Assembly (NCBI RefSeq): GCF_002092855.1
Contig: NZ_LVLC01000012.1
Coordinates: 62,001-126,000, forward strand
Source of the DNA: Campylobacter concisus
GTDB taxonomy: Bacteria; Campylobacterota; Campylobacteria; Campylobacterales; Campylobacteraceae
Length of the DNA: 64,000 nt
Direction of reading: 5' to 3'
The notes under the pieces were generated by a model. The model was not told where the DNA came from. It did not search any database and was given only the letters and a program-made list of their open reading frames with translations. A program made the translations under genes and the position numbers. Shown here piece after piece: positions 8,924-18,181 of this stretch (positions are counted from its first letter, which is position 1; each line of letters opens with the position of its first letter).

Positions 8924-9355
8924 TTAAGCCCACCACATTACTTTTGCTAAAATGACCATTATTAGGCAAAGCACTAGAGCTATTAAATGTGAAAATTTAC
9001 CAAATGGATCAGGCTTTTTTAAAATAACTACATTAAAAACAGAGATAAAAGTTACAAGGCACATTATGAGTAAAACAAAAATTTTTACAAGCAGTAGCTT
9101 TTGAAAGTTGCTTTGCCACCAGCCAAGCTCGCCTCCAAAATAGTCTTTTGCCATATAAGCGCCACTTATTAAAAGCAATAAAAATGCTGTGCCAAAAACC
9201 TTTGCACTACCTTTTGTATAGGCTTTTTTAACTATTTCAAGGGTTTTAGCATCAACCGTTTTTTTAGCAAATGGATATATGCAAACATCGAAGAATACGT
9301 ATCCTATAAATACAATGGCACAAATTAAATGAGTAATCAAAAAAAATAAATACAT
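8924..9355 (-). CDS. Small four-helix integral membrane protein (CopD-like)
   Basis: 143 residues with four hydrophobic helices (about 2-27, 54-70, 87-112 and 121-142). Near the N-terminus is ITHLICAIVFIGYVFFDVCIYP, and a GAYMAKDYFGG loop separates helices two and three. It looks like the CopD-type membrane domain family, sometimes annotated as copper resistance D or DUF2269-like. Histidines at about residue 9 and in FSHLIALVL (helix four) could bind heme or metal; that is inference. It stands alone, converging on ppk2, so context gives no function. The family call is tentative. Confidence 0.55.
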   Translation of the reverse strand: MYLFFLITHLICAIVFIGYVFFDVCIYPFAKKTVDAKTLEIVKKAYTKGSAKVFGTAFLLLLISGAYMAKDYFGGELGWWQSNFQKLLLVKIFVLLIMCLVTFISVFNVVILKKPDPFGKFSHLIALVLCLIMVILAKVMWWA

Positions 9356-9446
9356 TTTTCGCCTTTTTGCTTGGCATTATATAAATTTTAACTATTTAAA
9401 CTGCTTATTTTGAATCAATCTTAAGAATTTATGAAGATAAATTTAC

Positions 9447-9473
9447 AAAAGAGCAAGGCAAGTGCCCTGCTCT
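9447..9473 (-). terminator. Terminator of the hrcA-grpE-dnaK operon
   Basis: Just after dnaK on the minus strand there is a hairpin with stem AGAGCA/TGCTCT, one A-C mismatch and a further GGC/GCC pair around a 4-base loop. It is followed on the minus strand by TTTT. This is the form of a rho-independent terminator. Confidence 0.7.
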
Positions 9474-9480
9474 AGGAGTT

Positions 9481-11355
9481 TTACTCGACTTCAGCGTCTA
9501 TAACGTCGTCGTCTTTTTTATTATTTCCGCCGTTTGCTCCAGCGTTTTCATCTTTTTTATACATAGCTTCTGCTAGTTTGTGGCTAGCTTTGCTTAGAGC
9601 TTCTACTTTTGCATCGATTTGCTCTTTTGAGGAATTTTCATCTTTTAAGACCTCTTTTAGATCATTTAACGCAGCTTCGATATTGCTTCTATCCTCAGCT
9701 GGGACCTTCTCGCCAAGCTCGCTCATGCTCTTTTCAGTTTGATGAACTAGTGCATCGGCTTGATTTCTAGCCTCAACTGCGTCTTTGCGTTTTTTATCCT
9801 CTTCTTTATGAAGCTCAGCATCTTTTACCATATTGTTTATCTCTTCTTCGCTTAAGCCGCTTGATCCAGAAATGGTGATATTTTGAGCCTTACCAGTTGC
9901 TTTATCTTTTGCTGAAACGGTTAAAATTCCGTTTGCGTCGATGTCAAATTCAACTTCGATTTGAGGTACACCTCTTGGAGCTGCTGGTATGCCTTCAAGG
10001 TTGAAATTTCCAAGTGATTTATTATCCCTTGCAAACTCACGCTCACCTTGTAAAACCATGATAGTAACGGCACTTTGGTTATCTTCAGCGGTTGAGAAGA
10101 CTTGGCTTTTCTTAGTTGGTATGGTTGTGCCTTTTTCGATGATCTTAGTCATCACGCCGCCAAGTGTTTCGATACCAAGGCTAAGCGGAGTTACGTCAAG
10201 AAGTAGCACATCTTTTACGTCACCTTTTATAACCGCACCTTGGATAGCAGCACCGATAGCTACGACCTCATCTGGATTTACGCTCTTATTTAGCTCTTTG
10301 CCAAATGCCTTTTTAACCTCTTCTTGAACTAGTGGCACACGAGTTGAACCACCGACCATTACGACCTCTTTGATGTCGCTTTTATTTAAACCAGCGTCTT
10401 TTGTTACCTCGTTTATCTTAGTGATAGTCTCGCCCACAAGTGAGTCGATCATACCTTCAAATTTAGCACGAGTTAGCTTTTTAACAAGGTGTTTTGGACC
10501 AGTCGCATCAGCTGTGATAAATGGTAAATTTATCTCAGTCTCTTGAGCAGAGCTTAGCTCTTTTTTAGCATTTTCAGCAGCTTCTTTTAAGCGTTGAAGT
10601 GCCATGATATCGCCTTTTAGATCGATACCATTTTCGTTTTTAAACTCGCTTACTAGCCAGTCAATGATCTTGTTATCAAAGTCATCGCCGCCCAAGAATG
10701 CGTTACCGCCAGTTGCCAAAACTTCAACGATATTATCGCCAGTTTCTAGTACTGTAACGTCAAATGTACCACCGCCTAGGTCGTAAACTAAAATTTCCTC
10801 AGCCTCTTTTTTATCAAGACCATAAGCAAGTGCTGCAGCTGTTGGCTCGTTGATGATACGAAGTACGTTTAGTCCCGCGATCGTTCCAGCCTCTTTTGTA
10901 GCCTTTCTTTGGCTATCGTTAAAGTAAGCTGGTACTGTGATAACCGCATCTGTTACCTTCTCGCCAAGATATGCTTCAGCATCTTCTTTTAGCTTGATAA
11001 GAATTTTTGCTGAAATTTCTTGTGGAGTATAGATCTTACCAGCGATCTCAACCGCGCAAGCGCCGTTTCTATCTACGACGTGATATGGCAAGCGGCTTTT
11101 TGCCTCTTCAGCATTTTTTTCATTGCTCATCAAACCCATGATACGTTTGATAGAATATATCGTTTTTTCAGGGTTTGTAACTGCTTGACGTTTTGCAACG
11201 TCACCTACTAGAATTTCACCTTTGTCTGTGAAAGCAACAACTGATGGAGTTGTGTTTTTGCCCTCTTTGTTTGGAATAACTTTGCTCTCGCCGCGCTCAA
11301 AAACGCTCACACAAGAGTTTGTTGTACCTAAGTCTATACCTATAACTTTTGACAT
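9481..11355 (-). CDS. dnaK: Chaperone DnaK (Hsp70)
   Basis: 624 residues. The N-terminus is the Hsp70 signature [13 protein letters not shown]; the second signature ([14 protein letters not shown]) and third ([17 protein letters not shown]) are both present in the ATPase domain (1-380). The substrate-binding domain and helical lid follow, ending in an acidic tail [10 protein letters not shown] like other bacterial DnaKs. It is an ATP-driven chaperone for nascent and stress-damaged proteins, working with GrpE and DnaJ; dnaJ is not in the window. It is last in the hrcA-grpE-dnaK operon, 34 bp after grpE, and ends at a hairpin terminator. HrcA should control it through the operator at the head of the operon. 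Confidence 0.98.
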   Translation of the reverse strand: MSKVIGIDLGTTNSCVSVFERGESKVIPNKEGKNTTPSVVAFTDKGEILVGDVAKRQAVTNPEKTIYSIKRIMGLMSNEKNAEEAKSRLPYHVVDRNGACAVEIAGKIYTPQEISAKILIKLKEDAEAYLGEKVTDAVITVPAYFNDSQRKATKEAGTIAGLNVLRIINEPTAAALAYGLDKKEAEEILVYDLGGGTFDVTVLETGDNIVEVLATGGNAFLGGDDFDNKIIDWLVSEFKNENGIDLKGDIMALQRLKEAAENAKKELSSAQETEINLPFITADATGPKHLVKKLTRAKFEGMIDSLVGETITKINEVTKDAGLNKSDIKEVVMVGGSTRVPLVQEEVKKAFGKELNKSVNPDEVVAIGAAIQGAVIKGDVKDVLLLDVTPLSLGIETLGGVMTKIIEKGTTIPTKKSQVFSTAEDNQSAVTIMVLQGEREFARDNKSLGNFNLEGIPAAPRGVPQIEVEFDIDANGILTVSAKDKATGKAQNITISGSSGLSEEEINNMVKDAELHKEEDKKRKDAVEARNQADALVHQTEKSMSELGEKVPAEDRSNIEAALNDLKEVLKDENSSKEQIDAKVEALSKASHKLAEAMYKKDENAGANGGNNKKDDDVIDAEVE

Positions 11356-11389
11356 ATTTTTCCTTTTTATTAGATTTATTTTTATAAAT

Positions 11390-11932
11390 TTAGTTTGCTA
11401 CACTGACCATGGCTGGACGCAAAACCCTACCATTTATCATATAACCTTTTTGCAAGGCTTGTACGATTTGACCACTCTGCTTCTCCTCACTATCGACCCT
11501 TAAAACGGCATTATGCACGCTTGGATCAAACTCAGTATCAGCTGGTATCTCGCTTACACCATGCTTTTCAAAGCATTTTTTAAACTGATTTATAGTTATC
11601 AAAATGCCATCTTTGATCTTTTTAGCAAATTCATCATCTTCTGGATCAAAATTTGCAGCGATCTCAAGAGCATCAATGACTGGTAGTAAGTCCCTAGCAA
11701 ATTTCTCATTTGCATAGTTTGCAACGTCTGTCTTCTCTTTTTCATATCGCTTTTTGATATTTTCAAACTCAGCATTTGCTCTATAATATTTATCAGTTAT
11801 CTCCCCGAGCTCTTTTTCAAGTTTTTCAATCTTTGAAATATCGCCAAGCGCGTCCAAATTTACACTATCATTAGCTAGTTCTTGCACAGGCTCAACCTCA
11901 GGTAGGTTTTGCTCTTTTACCTCTTCGCTCAC
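11390..11932 (-). CDS. grpE: GrpE nucleotide-exchange factor
   Basis: 180 residues. An acidic N-terminal extension leads into a long coiled-coil helix ([26 protein letters not shown]), the dimer stalk of GrpE. The beta domain follows with the family block [34 protein letters not shown]. GrpE releases ADP from DnaK. Its start overlaps the hrcA stop by 4 bp (ATGA), so the two are translationally coupled. Length and order match other Campylobacter. Confidence 0.96.
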   Translation of the reverse strand: MSEEVKEQNLPEVEPVQELANDSVNLDALGDISKIEKLEKELGEITDKYYRANAEFENIKKRYEKEKTDVANYANEKFARDLLPVIDALEIAANFDPEDDEFAKKIKDGILITINQFKKCFEKHGVSEIPADTEFDPSVHNAVLRVDSEEKQSGQIVQALQKGYMINGRVLRPAMVSVAN

Positions 11933-12732
11933 GCAGCCTCCTTTATTAGATTTATAAATTTCACATAATCAGTATAAATACTGCCAGCACAGATCATCTG
12001 TGCTTCGTTGCCAAGATAGTTCGCACTAAATTTGAGGCCCATAAAATTTTCATCAAACATAGGAGAAAATGTAAGTTTCTCATCCATTTGTAAGCTAAAA
12101 CTTGGGTCAAAAACCATCTTAAAACGTCTATCCTTAAACATATCAAAGGCTAAAATTTCGTTTTCTTGGAAGTAAATTTTAGTCCTTTTAAGCTCTCTTA
12201 TTTTACTTTTTAGTTCACTTAAACCAACTTGAGAGCAGATAAGCTCAAGTTTGTTTAAACTAACTCCAGTAAGATTACTTAAAAATTTATACGTCCTAGC
12301 ATCAAATTTAATAACGATCTCATCTTCGCCAAAATTTAAGATCATATATCTATCGTTTAAATTTAAAATTTCTAGCAACTCCTTATCGATCGTGCCAAAA
12401 ATCATACAATAAAGCTCAAATTCATCGCATAACTTTTTCAGTTCTTCGGCATCATTTATCTCCAAATTTATATCACTTATAGTAAAAATTTCACTCCAAT
12501 ATCTTCTCATCGCTGCAACTGTAGGTATCCTACCGCCACTAATGTGAAGCTTTGTGATCTCGCCCTCATCTGAAAGCTTTTTAAAATAAACGCGTATCGT
12601 AGAAGCTGGAATAGCCGCGCTCATACGAGAGCCAAGCTCGTTTGAACCAATAGGCGCATTGTCCTGCAAATAGGCTTCAATGATAGAATTTAGTATCAAA
12701 TCACGTTTATTTGTTTTACTCACTTTTAGCAC
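11929..12732 (-). CDS. hrcA: Heat-inducible transcription repressor HrcA
   Basis: About 267 residues. The N-terminal winged helix (about 8-75) has the family opening KRDLILNSIIEAYLQDNAPIGSNEL. A GAF-like dimerisation domain and a C-terminal block, FSPMFDENFMGLKFSANYLGNE, follow. HrcA represses class I heat-shock operons by binding CIRCE, and GroEL helps it fold. The longest frame begins with a GTG at 12732 that lies inside the CIRCE-like repeat; another GTG at 12723, opening VSKTNKRD, lies just outside it and may be the true start. The gene leads grpE and dnaK and probably represses its own operon. Shorter than the usual 340 residues, as is common in Campylobacterota. Confidence 0.93.
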   Translation of the reverse strand: MLKVSKTNKRDLILNSIIEAYLQDNAPIGSNELGSRMSAAIPASTIRVYFKKLSDEGEITKLHISGGRIPTVAAMRRYWSEIFTISDINLEINDAEELKKLCDEFELYCMIFGTIDKELLEILNLNDRYMILNFGEDEIVIKFDARTYKFLSNLTGVSLNKLELICSQVGLSELKSKIRELKRTKIYFQENEILAFDMFKDRRFKMVFDPSFSLQMDEKLTFSPMFDENFMGLKFSANYLGNEAQMICAGSIYTDYVKFINLIKEAA

Positions 12733-12752
12733 TCTTTCTTTTTAATTGCTAA
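12726..12752 (-). promoter_or_regulatory. CIRCE-like HrcA operator
   Basis: On the plus strand the sequence is TTAGCACTC, 9 bases, AATTGCTAA. The CIRCE consensus is TTAGCACTC-N9-GAGTGCTAA, so the left arm is perfect, the right arm matches at 7 of 9 and the spacer length is exact. It overlaps the expected transcription start and the first possible hrcA start codon, where a repressor would block the operon. Confidence 0.85.
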
Positions 12753-12756
12753 GCGG

Positions 12757-12785
12757 ATTATACAACTTTAGTTTATCAATGTCAA
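12757..12785 (-). promoter_or_regulatory. Consensus sigma-70 promoter of hrcA-grpE-dnaK
   Basis: On the minus strand there is TTGACA (12785-12780), a 17-bp spacer and TATAAT (12762-12757), a perfect match to the bacterial housekeeping consensus. Transcription should start near 12750, at the edge of the CIRCE-like repeat. A perfect -35 box is unusual for Campylobacter, where this element is generally not conserved. Confidence 0.85.
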
Positions 12786-13057
12786 GTATTTAAGTTAAAA
12801 TAATTTATTTATGTATCTTTAGTCTATATAACTAAGCTTCTTTAATATTAATTGCATAAGCCTTTCCGAAAATAAAATTACAAAAACAATTAAACAAACT
12901 TAAAAGTCTTTTATATTACCTCCACGTTCTAATATTTTTATACGTTTTTACGTACTATTGTAATGTTTTATAGTATAATTTATAATATATTTTAATTTAT
13001 TTATACGTATTTCTATTATTTATATATTGTTTTATGTATATTTAATAAAATAATCCG
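12786..13057. other. AT-rich spacer between hrcA and the small HTH gene
   Basis: No gene is visible. The stretch is very AT-rich. It contains three TACGT elements, two of them the palindrome TACGTA (12949-12954 and 13004-13009) and one TACGTT (12941-12946), within about 70 bp upstream of a small HTH gene. They could be operator sites; nothing else recognisable is present. Confidence 0.4.
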
Positions 13058-13063
13058 TATAAT
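13058..13063 (+). promoter_or_regulatory. -10 box that would give a leaderless mRNA for the HTH gene
   Basis: TATAAT ends 6 bases before the ATG at 13070, and no ribosome-binding sequence lies between them. Transcription from this box would start at or next to the A of the ATG, giving a leaderless transcript. Inference from spacing only. Confidence 0.5.
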
Positions 13064-13069
13064 ACTTTA

Positions 13070-13315
13070 ATGATTGAAACAAGTGATATATTTAATTTGC
13101 TTCACAATGCAGTTGAGGCGAAAAATATCGGTAAGAAAATTTCACAAGCAAAAATGGCAGAAGAGCTTGGTGTACCAATGAGAACATACCAGGACTGGAG
13201 ACTTGGAAACTCAAAGCCACAAGCTGCCGCTGCAGTTTGCAAACTTCTTTGTGAGCTTGACGACGATGAAATATTATTTGTTATCAATAAGATGAGAAAA
13301 TTATTAGGAAAATAG
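13070..13315 (+). CDS. Small helix-turn-helix protein, leaderless candidate
   Basis: 81 residues. Residues about 20-50 (KKISQAKMAEELGVPMRTYQDWRLG) have the look of a Cro/C1 or MerR-type helix-turn-helix, with AKMAEELGV as helix two and TYQDWRLGNSKP as the recognition helix. An alanine- and leucine-rich helix and a basic C-terminus follow. I do not recognise a named family; a DNA-binding regulator is the natural reading. Just upstream are TACGT repeats that could be its own operators. A 57-residue gene starts at the very next base after its stop, so the two are probably one transcript. There is no Shine-Dalgarno sequence before its ATG. Confidence 0.65.
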   Translation: MIETSDIFNLLHNAVEAKNIGKKISQAKMAEELGVPMRTYQDWRLGNSKPQAAAAVCKLLCELDDDEILFVINKMRKLLGK

Positions 13316-13489
13316 ATGGAAAATTTGACACAAAAAGAGAGGATCGACCTTGAGAGCGTGTTTGCAGCTATCTGCACTAAAAAAGAGCCTAAATTTTTAG
13401 GTTTCTATAAAGACTTTTACTCGAGTGCAATTTTAAAATTTTACGTTGTTAAAGACAGAATTAAAAAAATAAAAATCAAGAAAAATTAG
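13316..13489 (+). CDS. 57-residue hypothetical basic protein
   Basis: The ATG follows the stop codon of the HTH gene directly (TAG then ATG), and the frame is open for 57 codons. The start is MENLTQKERIDLESVF, the middle has one cysteine (AICTKKEPKFLGF), and the C-terminus is strongly basic (KDRIKKIKIKKN). Head-to-tail linkage with the HTH gene suggests translational coupling. No domain is recognised. The acidic-to-basic layout is not typical of chance ORFs, but reality of the gene is only moderately supported. Confidence 0.5.
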   Translation: MENLTQKERIDLESVFAAICTKKEPKFLGFYKDFYSSAILKFYVVKDRIKKIKIKKN

Positions 13490-13592
13490 TTTTATATTGT
13501 TTGAGTAAAAACACTTTTTGGTACTTTTAAAGGTTAATAATTTAGATAAATTCTCCTTAAATATTGACGTTATTTAAAGAGAATTTACCGAC

Positions 13593-14306
13593 TTATTTTT
13601 TACCAAATTTAGCTAGAGCTCTTTGGTAGTCCTCTTCGCTATCAATGCCGATACTTTGGCTCTCAACCTCTAGCATCGCTATCTTTTTACCATTTTCTAA
13701 AGCACGAAGCTGCTCAAGTTTTTCGGTATTTTCAAGACTTGAAGGCATAAGAGCACAAAACTCTTTTAAGCTTTTTACGCTGTATCCGTAAATGCCAAGG
13801 TGAGCCTTATAACTTTTACACTCACTTCTGTTAAATGGTATTCTTGATCTTGAAAAGTAAAGTGCATATCCCTCAAAATCAGTCACCGCTTTAACTAAAT
13901 TTTTATCATCCGCAAACTCATCATCCATCTTTTTATAGCAAGAAAACATAAAGGCTTTTCCTCTGTTTTGCTCGCAAAATGCCCTAAATTTAGCGATATT
14001 TTCAGGCTCGATAAATGGCTCATCAGCCTGAACATTTATGATGATCTCACTCTCATTTAACCCCAAAATTTGCGCTGCTTCGTTTATCCTATCAGTACCA
14101 CTTTGATGATCTTTGCTAGTTAGTACCGCTTTTATACCGTGGGCCTTGGCGATATCAAACACACTTGGCTCATCCACAGCAACCACCACATCATCCACGC
14201 CACTTACTCTAAGAGCCGTTGCCACGAACATTGGCACGCCGTTTATCTCTTTTAAAATTTTGTTACTAAACCTTGTTGAGGCAAGGCGGGCTGGTATGAT
14301 TATCAT
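13593..14306 (-). CDS. kdsB: 3-deoxy-manno-octulosonate cytidylyltransferase
   Basis: 237 residues from the ATG opening MIIIPARLASTRFSNKIL, the nucleotide-binding start of KdsB. Eight further in-frame residues upstream lie inside thrC and are unlikely to be used. This ATG overlaps the thrC stop by 4 bp. The DHQSGTDRINEAA and INVQADEPFIEPENI blocks are conserved. KdsB activates Kdo with CTP to give CMP-Kdo for the lipid A-core of lipooligosaccharide. It is the last gene of a minus-strand run with lpxK, so two lipooligosaccharide steps share a transcript. Confidence 0.96.
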   Translation of the reverse strand: MIIIPARLASTRFSNKILKEINGVPMFVATALRVSGVDDVVVAVDEPSVFDIAKAHGIKAVLTSKDHQSGTDRINEAAQILGLNESEIIINVQADEPFIEPENIAKFRAFCEQNRGKAFMFSCYKKMDDEFADDKNLVKAVTDFEGYALYFSRSRIPFNRSECKSYKAHLGIYGYSVKSLKEFCALMPSSLENTEKLEQLRALENGKKIAMLEVESQSIGIDSEEDYQRALAKFGKK

Positions 14307-15766
14307 CGCTCGATCCATTCTAGGACGCACTTTTCGATCTCATCCTCTTTTATGATATTTTTGTGTAAAATTTTTGCGCTAAATAGCGAATTTATCGAGC
14401 TTGGAACGCTGTCATTTAAAATTTTAGTAGTTTTTGCGAGCGCGTCTTTTTCATCCTTTGTATCTTTGATCTGGCACGCTTTGATCATACTTGGCGTAAA
14501 TTTCACCCAGTGCGCGGTCGATGTGATGACGTTTATGCGGCTAGCATCTACCATTTTAAAGCAAGTAGCTGTATGCGGATCGATCGCGTAGCCGCCCCTT
14601 GCGAGCTTTGCGATGTAGCTTTCACACTCTTTATCGTCGCACCAGCTAGCCTCAAAGTCCTCTTTTAGCGCTTCAAGCTCCTGCTTGCTAAGTTTATAAG
14701 ATTTATCTTTAGCTAGGCTTTGCATAAGCTCATTTGTTCGCTCGCTACCGAATTTATCAAACAGCAAGCGCTCAACGTTTGAGCTGATCAAAATGTCCAT
14801 GGCTGGGCTTATCGTCTTAACTAGCTTTTTGTCCCTGAGGTCGTAAACGCCGGTAGTAAAAAACTGCGTCAAGATGTTGTTTGCGTTTGAGGCGATCTTG
14901 ATCTTACCGATCTTTGCGCCCATTTTTTTAGCGTAATACGCCCCAAGTGCGTTGCCAAAATTTCCACTTGGCACGATGATATCAAAGCTCTCGTTTGCCT
15001 TAAGCGCTTTTTGCTTTAGTAAATTTGCGTAGGCGTAGGCGTGGTAGATGATCTGAAAGAGAATTCTGCCAAAATTTACCGAGTTTGCCGCGCTTAGTTT
15101 AAGACGCTTTTTCTTAAGCTCAGATTTAAATTTATCATTTGCAAGTAGCGTTTTTAGCGCCCTTTGAGCGTCGTCAAAGTCGCCTTTTATGCCAAAAACC
15201 TTTAAATTTTCACCCTGCATGGTCTGCATCTGAAGCTTTTGAACCTCGCTCGTGCCACCATCTGGATAGAGGCAAACGACCTTGATATTTTCGTCGTTTG
15301 CAAAGGTTTGAAGTGTCGCAGGACCTGTATCACCGCTAGTTGCACACATGATAAGGTATTTTTCGCCTCTTTCCTTTGCTAGCTGGCTAAGAAGTGAGCC
15401 AAAAGGCTGAAGCGCCATATCCTTAAATGCCCTAGTTGGGCCGTGATATAGCTCGTTTACGTATAAATTTTTATCTATTTTTTTAAAAATGACTGGGTGC
15501 TTTGGATCGTCAAAACTCGCGTATCTCTTAACCGCCTTTTTGAAAAACGCCTCTGACACATCAAATTTAAATAGTGATATGATATAAAGTGCGAGCTTCT
15601 CGTAGCTTAATTGTGAGAGCTCTTGCCACTTTGATTTTGTTATCTTTGGAAGCTTTTTTGGCGCGTAAAGTCCGCCGTGAGCGGAGCTTGGGCTAAGCAT
15701 AGCTGTGCTTAAATTTACATTTTTTACCTTTTCATCTTTTACGCTTCTAGTTGGTGTTAGTCTCAT
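14303..15766 (-). CDS. thrC: Threonine synthase
   Basis: 487 residues, the long (proteobacterial/yeast-type) class. The N-terminus has LSTAMLSPSSAHGGLYAP, and the PLP lysine lies in the block YHGPTRAFKDMALQPFGSLL. CATSGDTGPATLQTF is the phosphate and cofactor loop, and VPSGNFGNALGAYYAKKMG follows. It converts O-phosphohomoserine to threonine. It overlaps cutA (4 bp) upstream and kdsB (4 bp) downstream. C. jejuni has, as I recall, the same nadE, lpxK, thrC, kdsB order. Confidence 0.96.
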   Translation of the reverse strand: MRLTPTRSVKDEKVKNVNLSTAMLSPSSAHGGLYAPKKLPKITKSKWQELSQLSYEKLALYIISLFKFDVSEAFFKKAVKRYASFDDPKHPVIFKKIDKNLYVNELYHGPTRAFKDMALQPFGSLLSQLAKERGEKYLIMCATSGDTGPATLQTFANDENIKVVCLYPDGGTSEVQKLQMQTMQGENLKVFGIKGDFDDAQRALKTLLANDKFKSELKKKRLKLSAANSVNFGRILFQIIYHAYAYANLLKQKALKANESFDIIVPSGNFGNALGAYYAKKMGAKIGKIKIASNANNILTQFFTTGVYDLRDKKLVKTISPAMDILISSNVERLLFDKFGSERTNELMQSLAKDKSYKLSKQELEALKEDFEASWCDDKECESYIAKLARGGYAIDPHTATCFKMVDASRINVITSTAHWVKFTPSMIKACQIKDTKDEKDALAKTTKILNDSVPSSINSLFSAKILHKNIIKEDEIEKCVLEWIER

Positions 15767-16077
15767 TTTTTGCCTTTTTTAGCTGATTTTTTTATCCAAT
15801 TTTCATATTTTTTAAAGACCTCTTTTGGCTTAAGTGCCAAAATTTCTGGGGTTTCGTAGCTGTGGTGCTTTCTTATAAATTTAGCTACTTTTTTAAATTT
15901 CACGTCCGTTTTTATGAGTAAAATTTGCTCTTTTTCATCGCAAAGCTTTTCTTGCCAAAGATAAATGCTTTTTGCGCTAAAGCTACTTACACAAGCTGCA
16001 AAGCCCTTTTTAACGAGCTTTTTACTTAGTTTTTTTGCCTCTTTTTTCTTTGCGACTGAGGTGATTAAAATTCTCAT
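15763..16077 (-). CDS. cutA: CutA1-family divalent-ion tolerance protein
   Basis: 104 residues of the small trimeric CutA1 fold: MRILITSVAKKKEAKKLSKK, a cysteine in KKGFAACVSSF, SIYLWQEKLCDEKEQILLIKT, and the signature HHSYETPEILAL near the end. CutA was linked to copper tolerance in E. coli, but its molecular role is still unclear. It is embedded between lpxK and thrC (4 bp overlap with thrC), so it is carried in a biosynthetic operon rather than a metal-response one. Confidence 0.9.
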   Translation of the reverse strand: MRILITSVAKKKEAKKLSKKLVKKGFAACVSSFSAKSIYLWQEKLCDEKEQILLIKTDVKFKKVAKFIRKHHSYETPEILALKPKEVFKKYENWIKKSAKKGKK

Positions 16078-16127
16078 TTTGATCCAAATTTTCCTTTTAA
16101 AAAGTGGCTCATTATAACAAAATGGGC

Positions 16128-17048
16128 TTAAATTTGTCGCCCTAAAACCTTTTTAAAATCCTCGCTTAGCGTAACTTCAAGCGTTATAAGCGATACTGGT
16201 AAACCAAAATCTTTTGCCTTTACATAGTCCTTTTGCGTCATCAAAAGCGAGGTCGCACCGTAACTTTGCAAAATTTCACTTAGTTCATCTTTTGAAAAAT
16301 CATAATGGTCAGGGAAAAAGACGCGAGCTATGCACTCATCAAAAAATGGCTTGAGGCGCTCTGGGTTTGCTATGGCCGTTACTAGAACCATTTTTTCGCT
16401 TTTATTTAAAATTTCACTCTTTCTAAAATGAGTTTGTCCTTCACTAGCGATAAAATCAGCAAATTTATAAAAGCTAAATGGATATCTATAAGCCCCGCTT
16501 GGTAAGCAAAATTTTAGCCTTGGCTCTGGATTTGGACGCACCAAGATATCAAATTTAGCTATGTCAAATTTAGAAAATCCGTCATCTAGCAAAATATACT
16601 TTGCGCCATGCTCTTTGGCATATTTTATAGCTACTTTCCTATCTTCGCTTACTATTACATTTGCGTTTTTAAGGCTTGTGGCGTATATCATCGCTTCATC
16701 GCCACTCGCTACTACGTCAAGTAAAATTTCGCCGTTACGAGCGACAACCTGCATACCTTTGCTCTTTCTTTTATAACCTCTAAGAATAATAAAAGCGCCC
16801 TCGTAATTTTTAGCAATTGCCACGCAAAGCGGGGTCTTACCACTTCCTCCAAGTGTCAAATTTCCCACGCTTATTACCTTTATGCCAAAGTCTATTTTTC
16901 TAGCAGTAAATTTCTTAAGAACTACAATAAAAAAATAGATAAAGCTTAGTGGTAAAAGTAAAAATGCCAGTAAAATTTGAAAGAAATTTGGGCGAAAAAA
17001 ATATTCATTCGCCCAAGCATGCAAGAAAATATTTAATTTCTTAAACAC
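16128..17048 (-). CDS. lpxK: Tetraacyldisaccharide 4'-kinase
   Basis: 306 residues. There is an N-terminal membrane-associated hydrophobic segment (about 23-46). The P-loop in [20 protein letters not shown] (about 62-81) is the LpxK Walker A. The Walker B-like [11 protein letters not shown] and [18 protein letters not shown] follow. It phosphorylates the lipid A disaccharide at the 4' position on the inner membrane. The start overlaps the end of the DegT-family gene by 8 bp, so that unusual protein is tied to an envelope gene by translation coupling. Confidence 0.95.
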   Translation of the reverse strand: MFKKLNIFLHAWANEYFFRPNFFQILLAFLLLPLSFIYFFIVVLKKFTARKIDFGIKVISVGNLTLGGSGKTPLCVAIAKNYEGAFIILRGYKRKSKGMQVVARNGEILLDVVASGDEAMIYATSLKNANVIVSEDRKVAIKYAKEHGAKYILLDDGFSKFDIAKFDILVRPNPEPRLKFCLPSGAYRYPFSFYKFADFIASEGQTHFRKSEILNKSEKMVLVTAIANPERLKPFFDECIARVFFPDHYDFSKDELSEILQSYGATSLLMTQKDYVKAKDFGLPVSLITLEVTLSEDFKKVLGRQI

Positions 17049-18171
17049 GAGTTTTAGAAATTTCTTTTACTTTGTTGCAGACGTATTGCACCTCTTCATC
17101 GCTTAGACTATGATAAATAGGCAGTGACAATACTTGCTGATAATTTTTTAAAGCATTTGGAAAATCATTTACTTTAAGTGAATATTTGTTTTTGTAATAA
17201 CTTAGTAAATGTATCGGTATGTAGTGCAATGATGTGTGAATGCCGTGCTCCAAAAGCTCTCTAGCAAAGCCATCACGATTTTTATTTATCTTAATAATAT
17301 ACTGAGTATAAATGTGCTCGCGTTTTTTGACAGGGATTGTTATATTGTGGCACTCACCAAGCTCTTTATCATAAATTTTTGCGATCTCTTGTCTTCTTTG
17401 TATGAGTTTATCTGTTCTTTCTAGCTGCGCAATAGAAAATGCTGCATTTATCGAGTTTATATCATACTTTAAGCCAATATCAACGACATCATAAATATAA
17501 CTCAAGCTACCAAATTTATCAATGCCATTTACAAGAGCATAGTTGCGAAGTAGTTTTGCTCTTTTATAAATTTCCTCATCATTTGTCGTAAAAAATCCAA
17601 CCGTTGATATAGGATTTTGTACACGCGAATGTGTCTGAAAGCATGACAAAAAGGAGTCTGAACCAACTTTTTTACCATTGTATGTTAGTCCCATACCACG
17701 ATTTGCATCATCTAAAATTTTTACACCGTATTTCTCACAAACCGCCGTTATCTCATCCATCCTAGCACTTTGACCTGCGATATGAGAGATAAAAGCACAT
17801 TTTAATTTTTTGTGATTTTGCTCTTTTAGCACTTTCTCAAGGGCGTCTGGGCAGATGTTAAAATCTTCTTCATCAACATCCACAAAAATAGGTTCAGCAT
17901 CAAAATGTCTAACAGCTTGTGCAATGCTAGGAAAAGCATTTATGGAGCAAATGACCTTATCTCCGCGTTTAGTGTCAAGTGCACTTAGTGCCAAGTGATG
18001 TGCAGCTGCAATATTATTTGTGGTAACTACAAATTTTGCACCAAAATACTCTTTTAACTTCTCTTCAAATCTAGCAACGATATTAGTAGTATTTTCAGAG
18101 TGCAAAGCCTCTTCAATAAGCTCACTTTCACGCTCAGTGATAGTTGGTCTATAAAACGGAATCTCTCTCAT
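17041..18171 (-). CDS. DegT/DnrJ/EryC1/StrS-family protein lacking the PLP lysine
   Basis: 376 residues with the whole fold of sugar aminotransferases: [15 protein letters not shown] start, [55 protein letters not shown] and a C-terminal [12 protein letters not shown] block. The aspartate that contacts the PLP ring is kept (D154 or D155). The catalytic lysine expected about four residues after the SF motif is absent: residues 178-184 read FQTHSRV. The glycine-threonine pair of the phosphate-binding NGTAA motif is also changed, to NNIAA (52-56). So it probably cannot work as a normal aminotransferase; lysine-less relatives such as ColD are PMP-dependent dehydratases that use histidine. It lies between nadE (10 bp) and lpxK (8 bp overlap). 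Substrate unknown. Confidence 0.75.
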   Translation of the reverse strand: MREIPFYRPTITERESELIEEALHSENTTNIVARFEEKLKEYFGAKFVVTTNNIAAAHHLALSALDTKRGDKVICSINAFPSIAQAVRHFDAEPIFVDVDEEDFNICPDALEKVLKEQNHKKLKCAFISHIAGQSARMDEITAVCEKYGVKILDDANRGMGLTYNGKKVGSDSFLSCFQTHSRVQNPISTVGFFTTNDEEIYKRAKLLRNYALVNGIDKFGSLSYIYDVVDIGLKYDINSINAAFSIAQLERTDKLIQRRQEIAKIYDKELGECHNITIPVKKREHIYTQYIIKINKNRDGFARELLEHGIHTSLHYIPIHLLSYYKNKYSLKVNDFPNALKNYQQVLSLPIYHSLSDEEVQYVCNKVKEISKTRV

Positions 18172-18181
18172 CTTTAATCCT

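Noticed and set aside
12901-13010. CRISPR or direct-repeat array
   Set aside because: Only three short TACGT motifs at irregular spacing; no long repeats.
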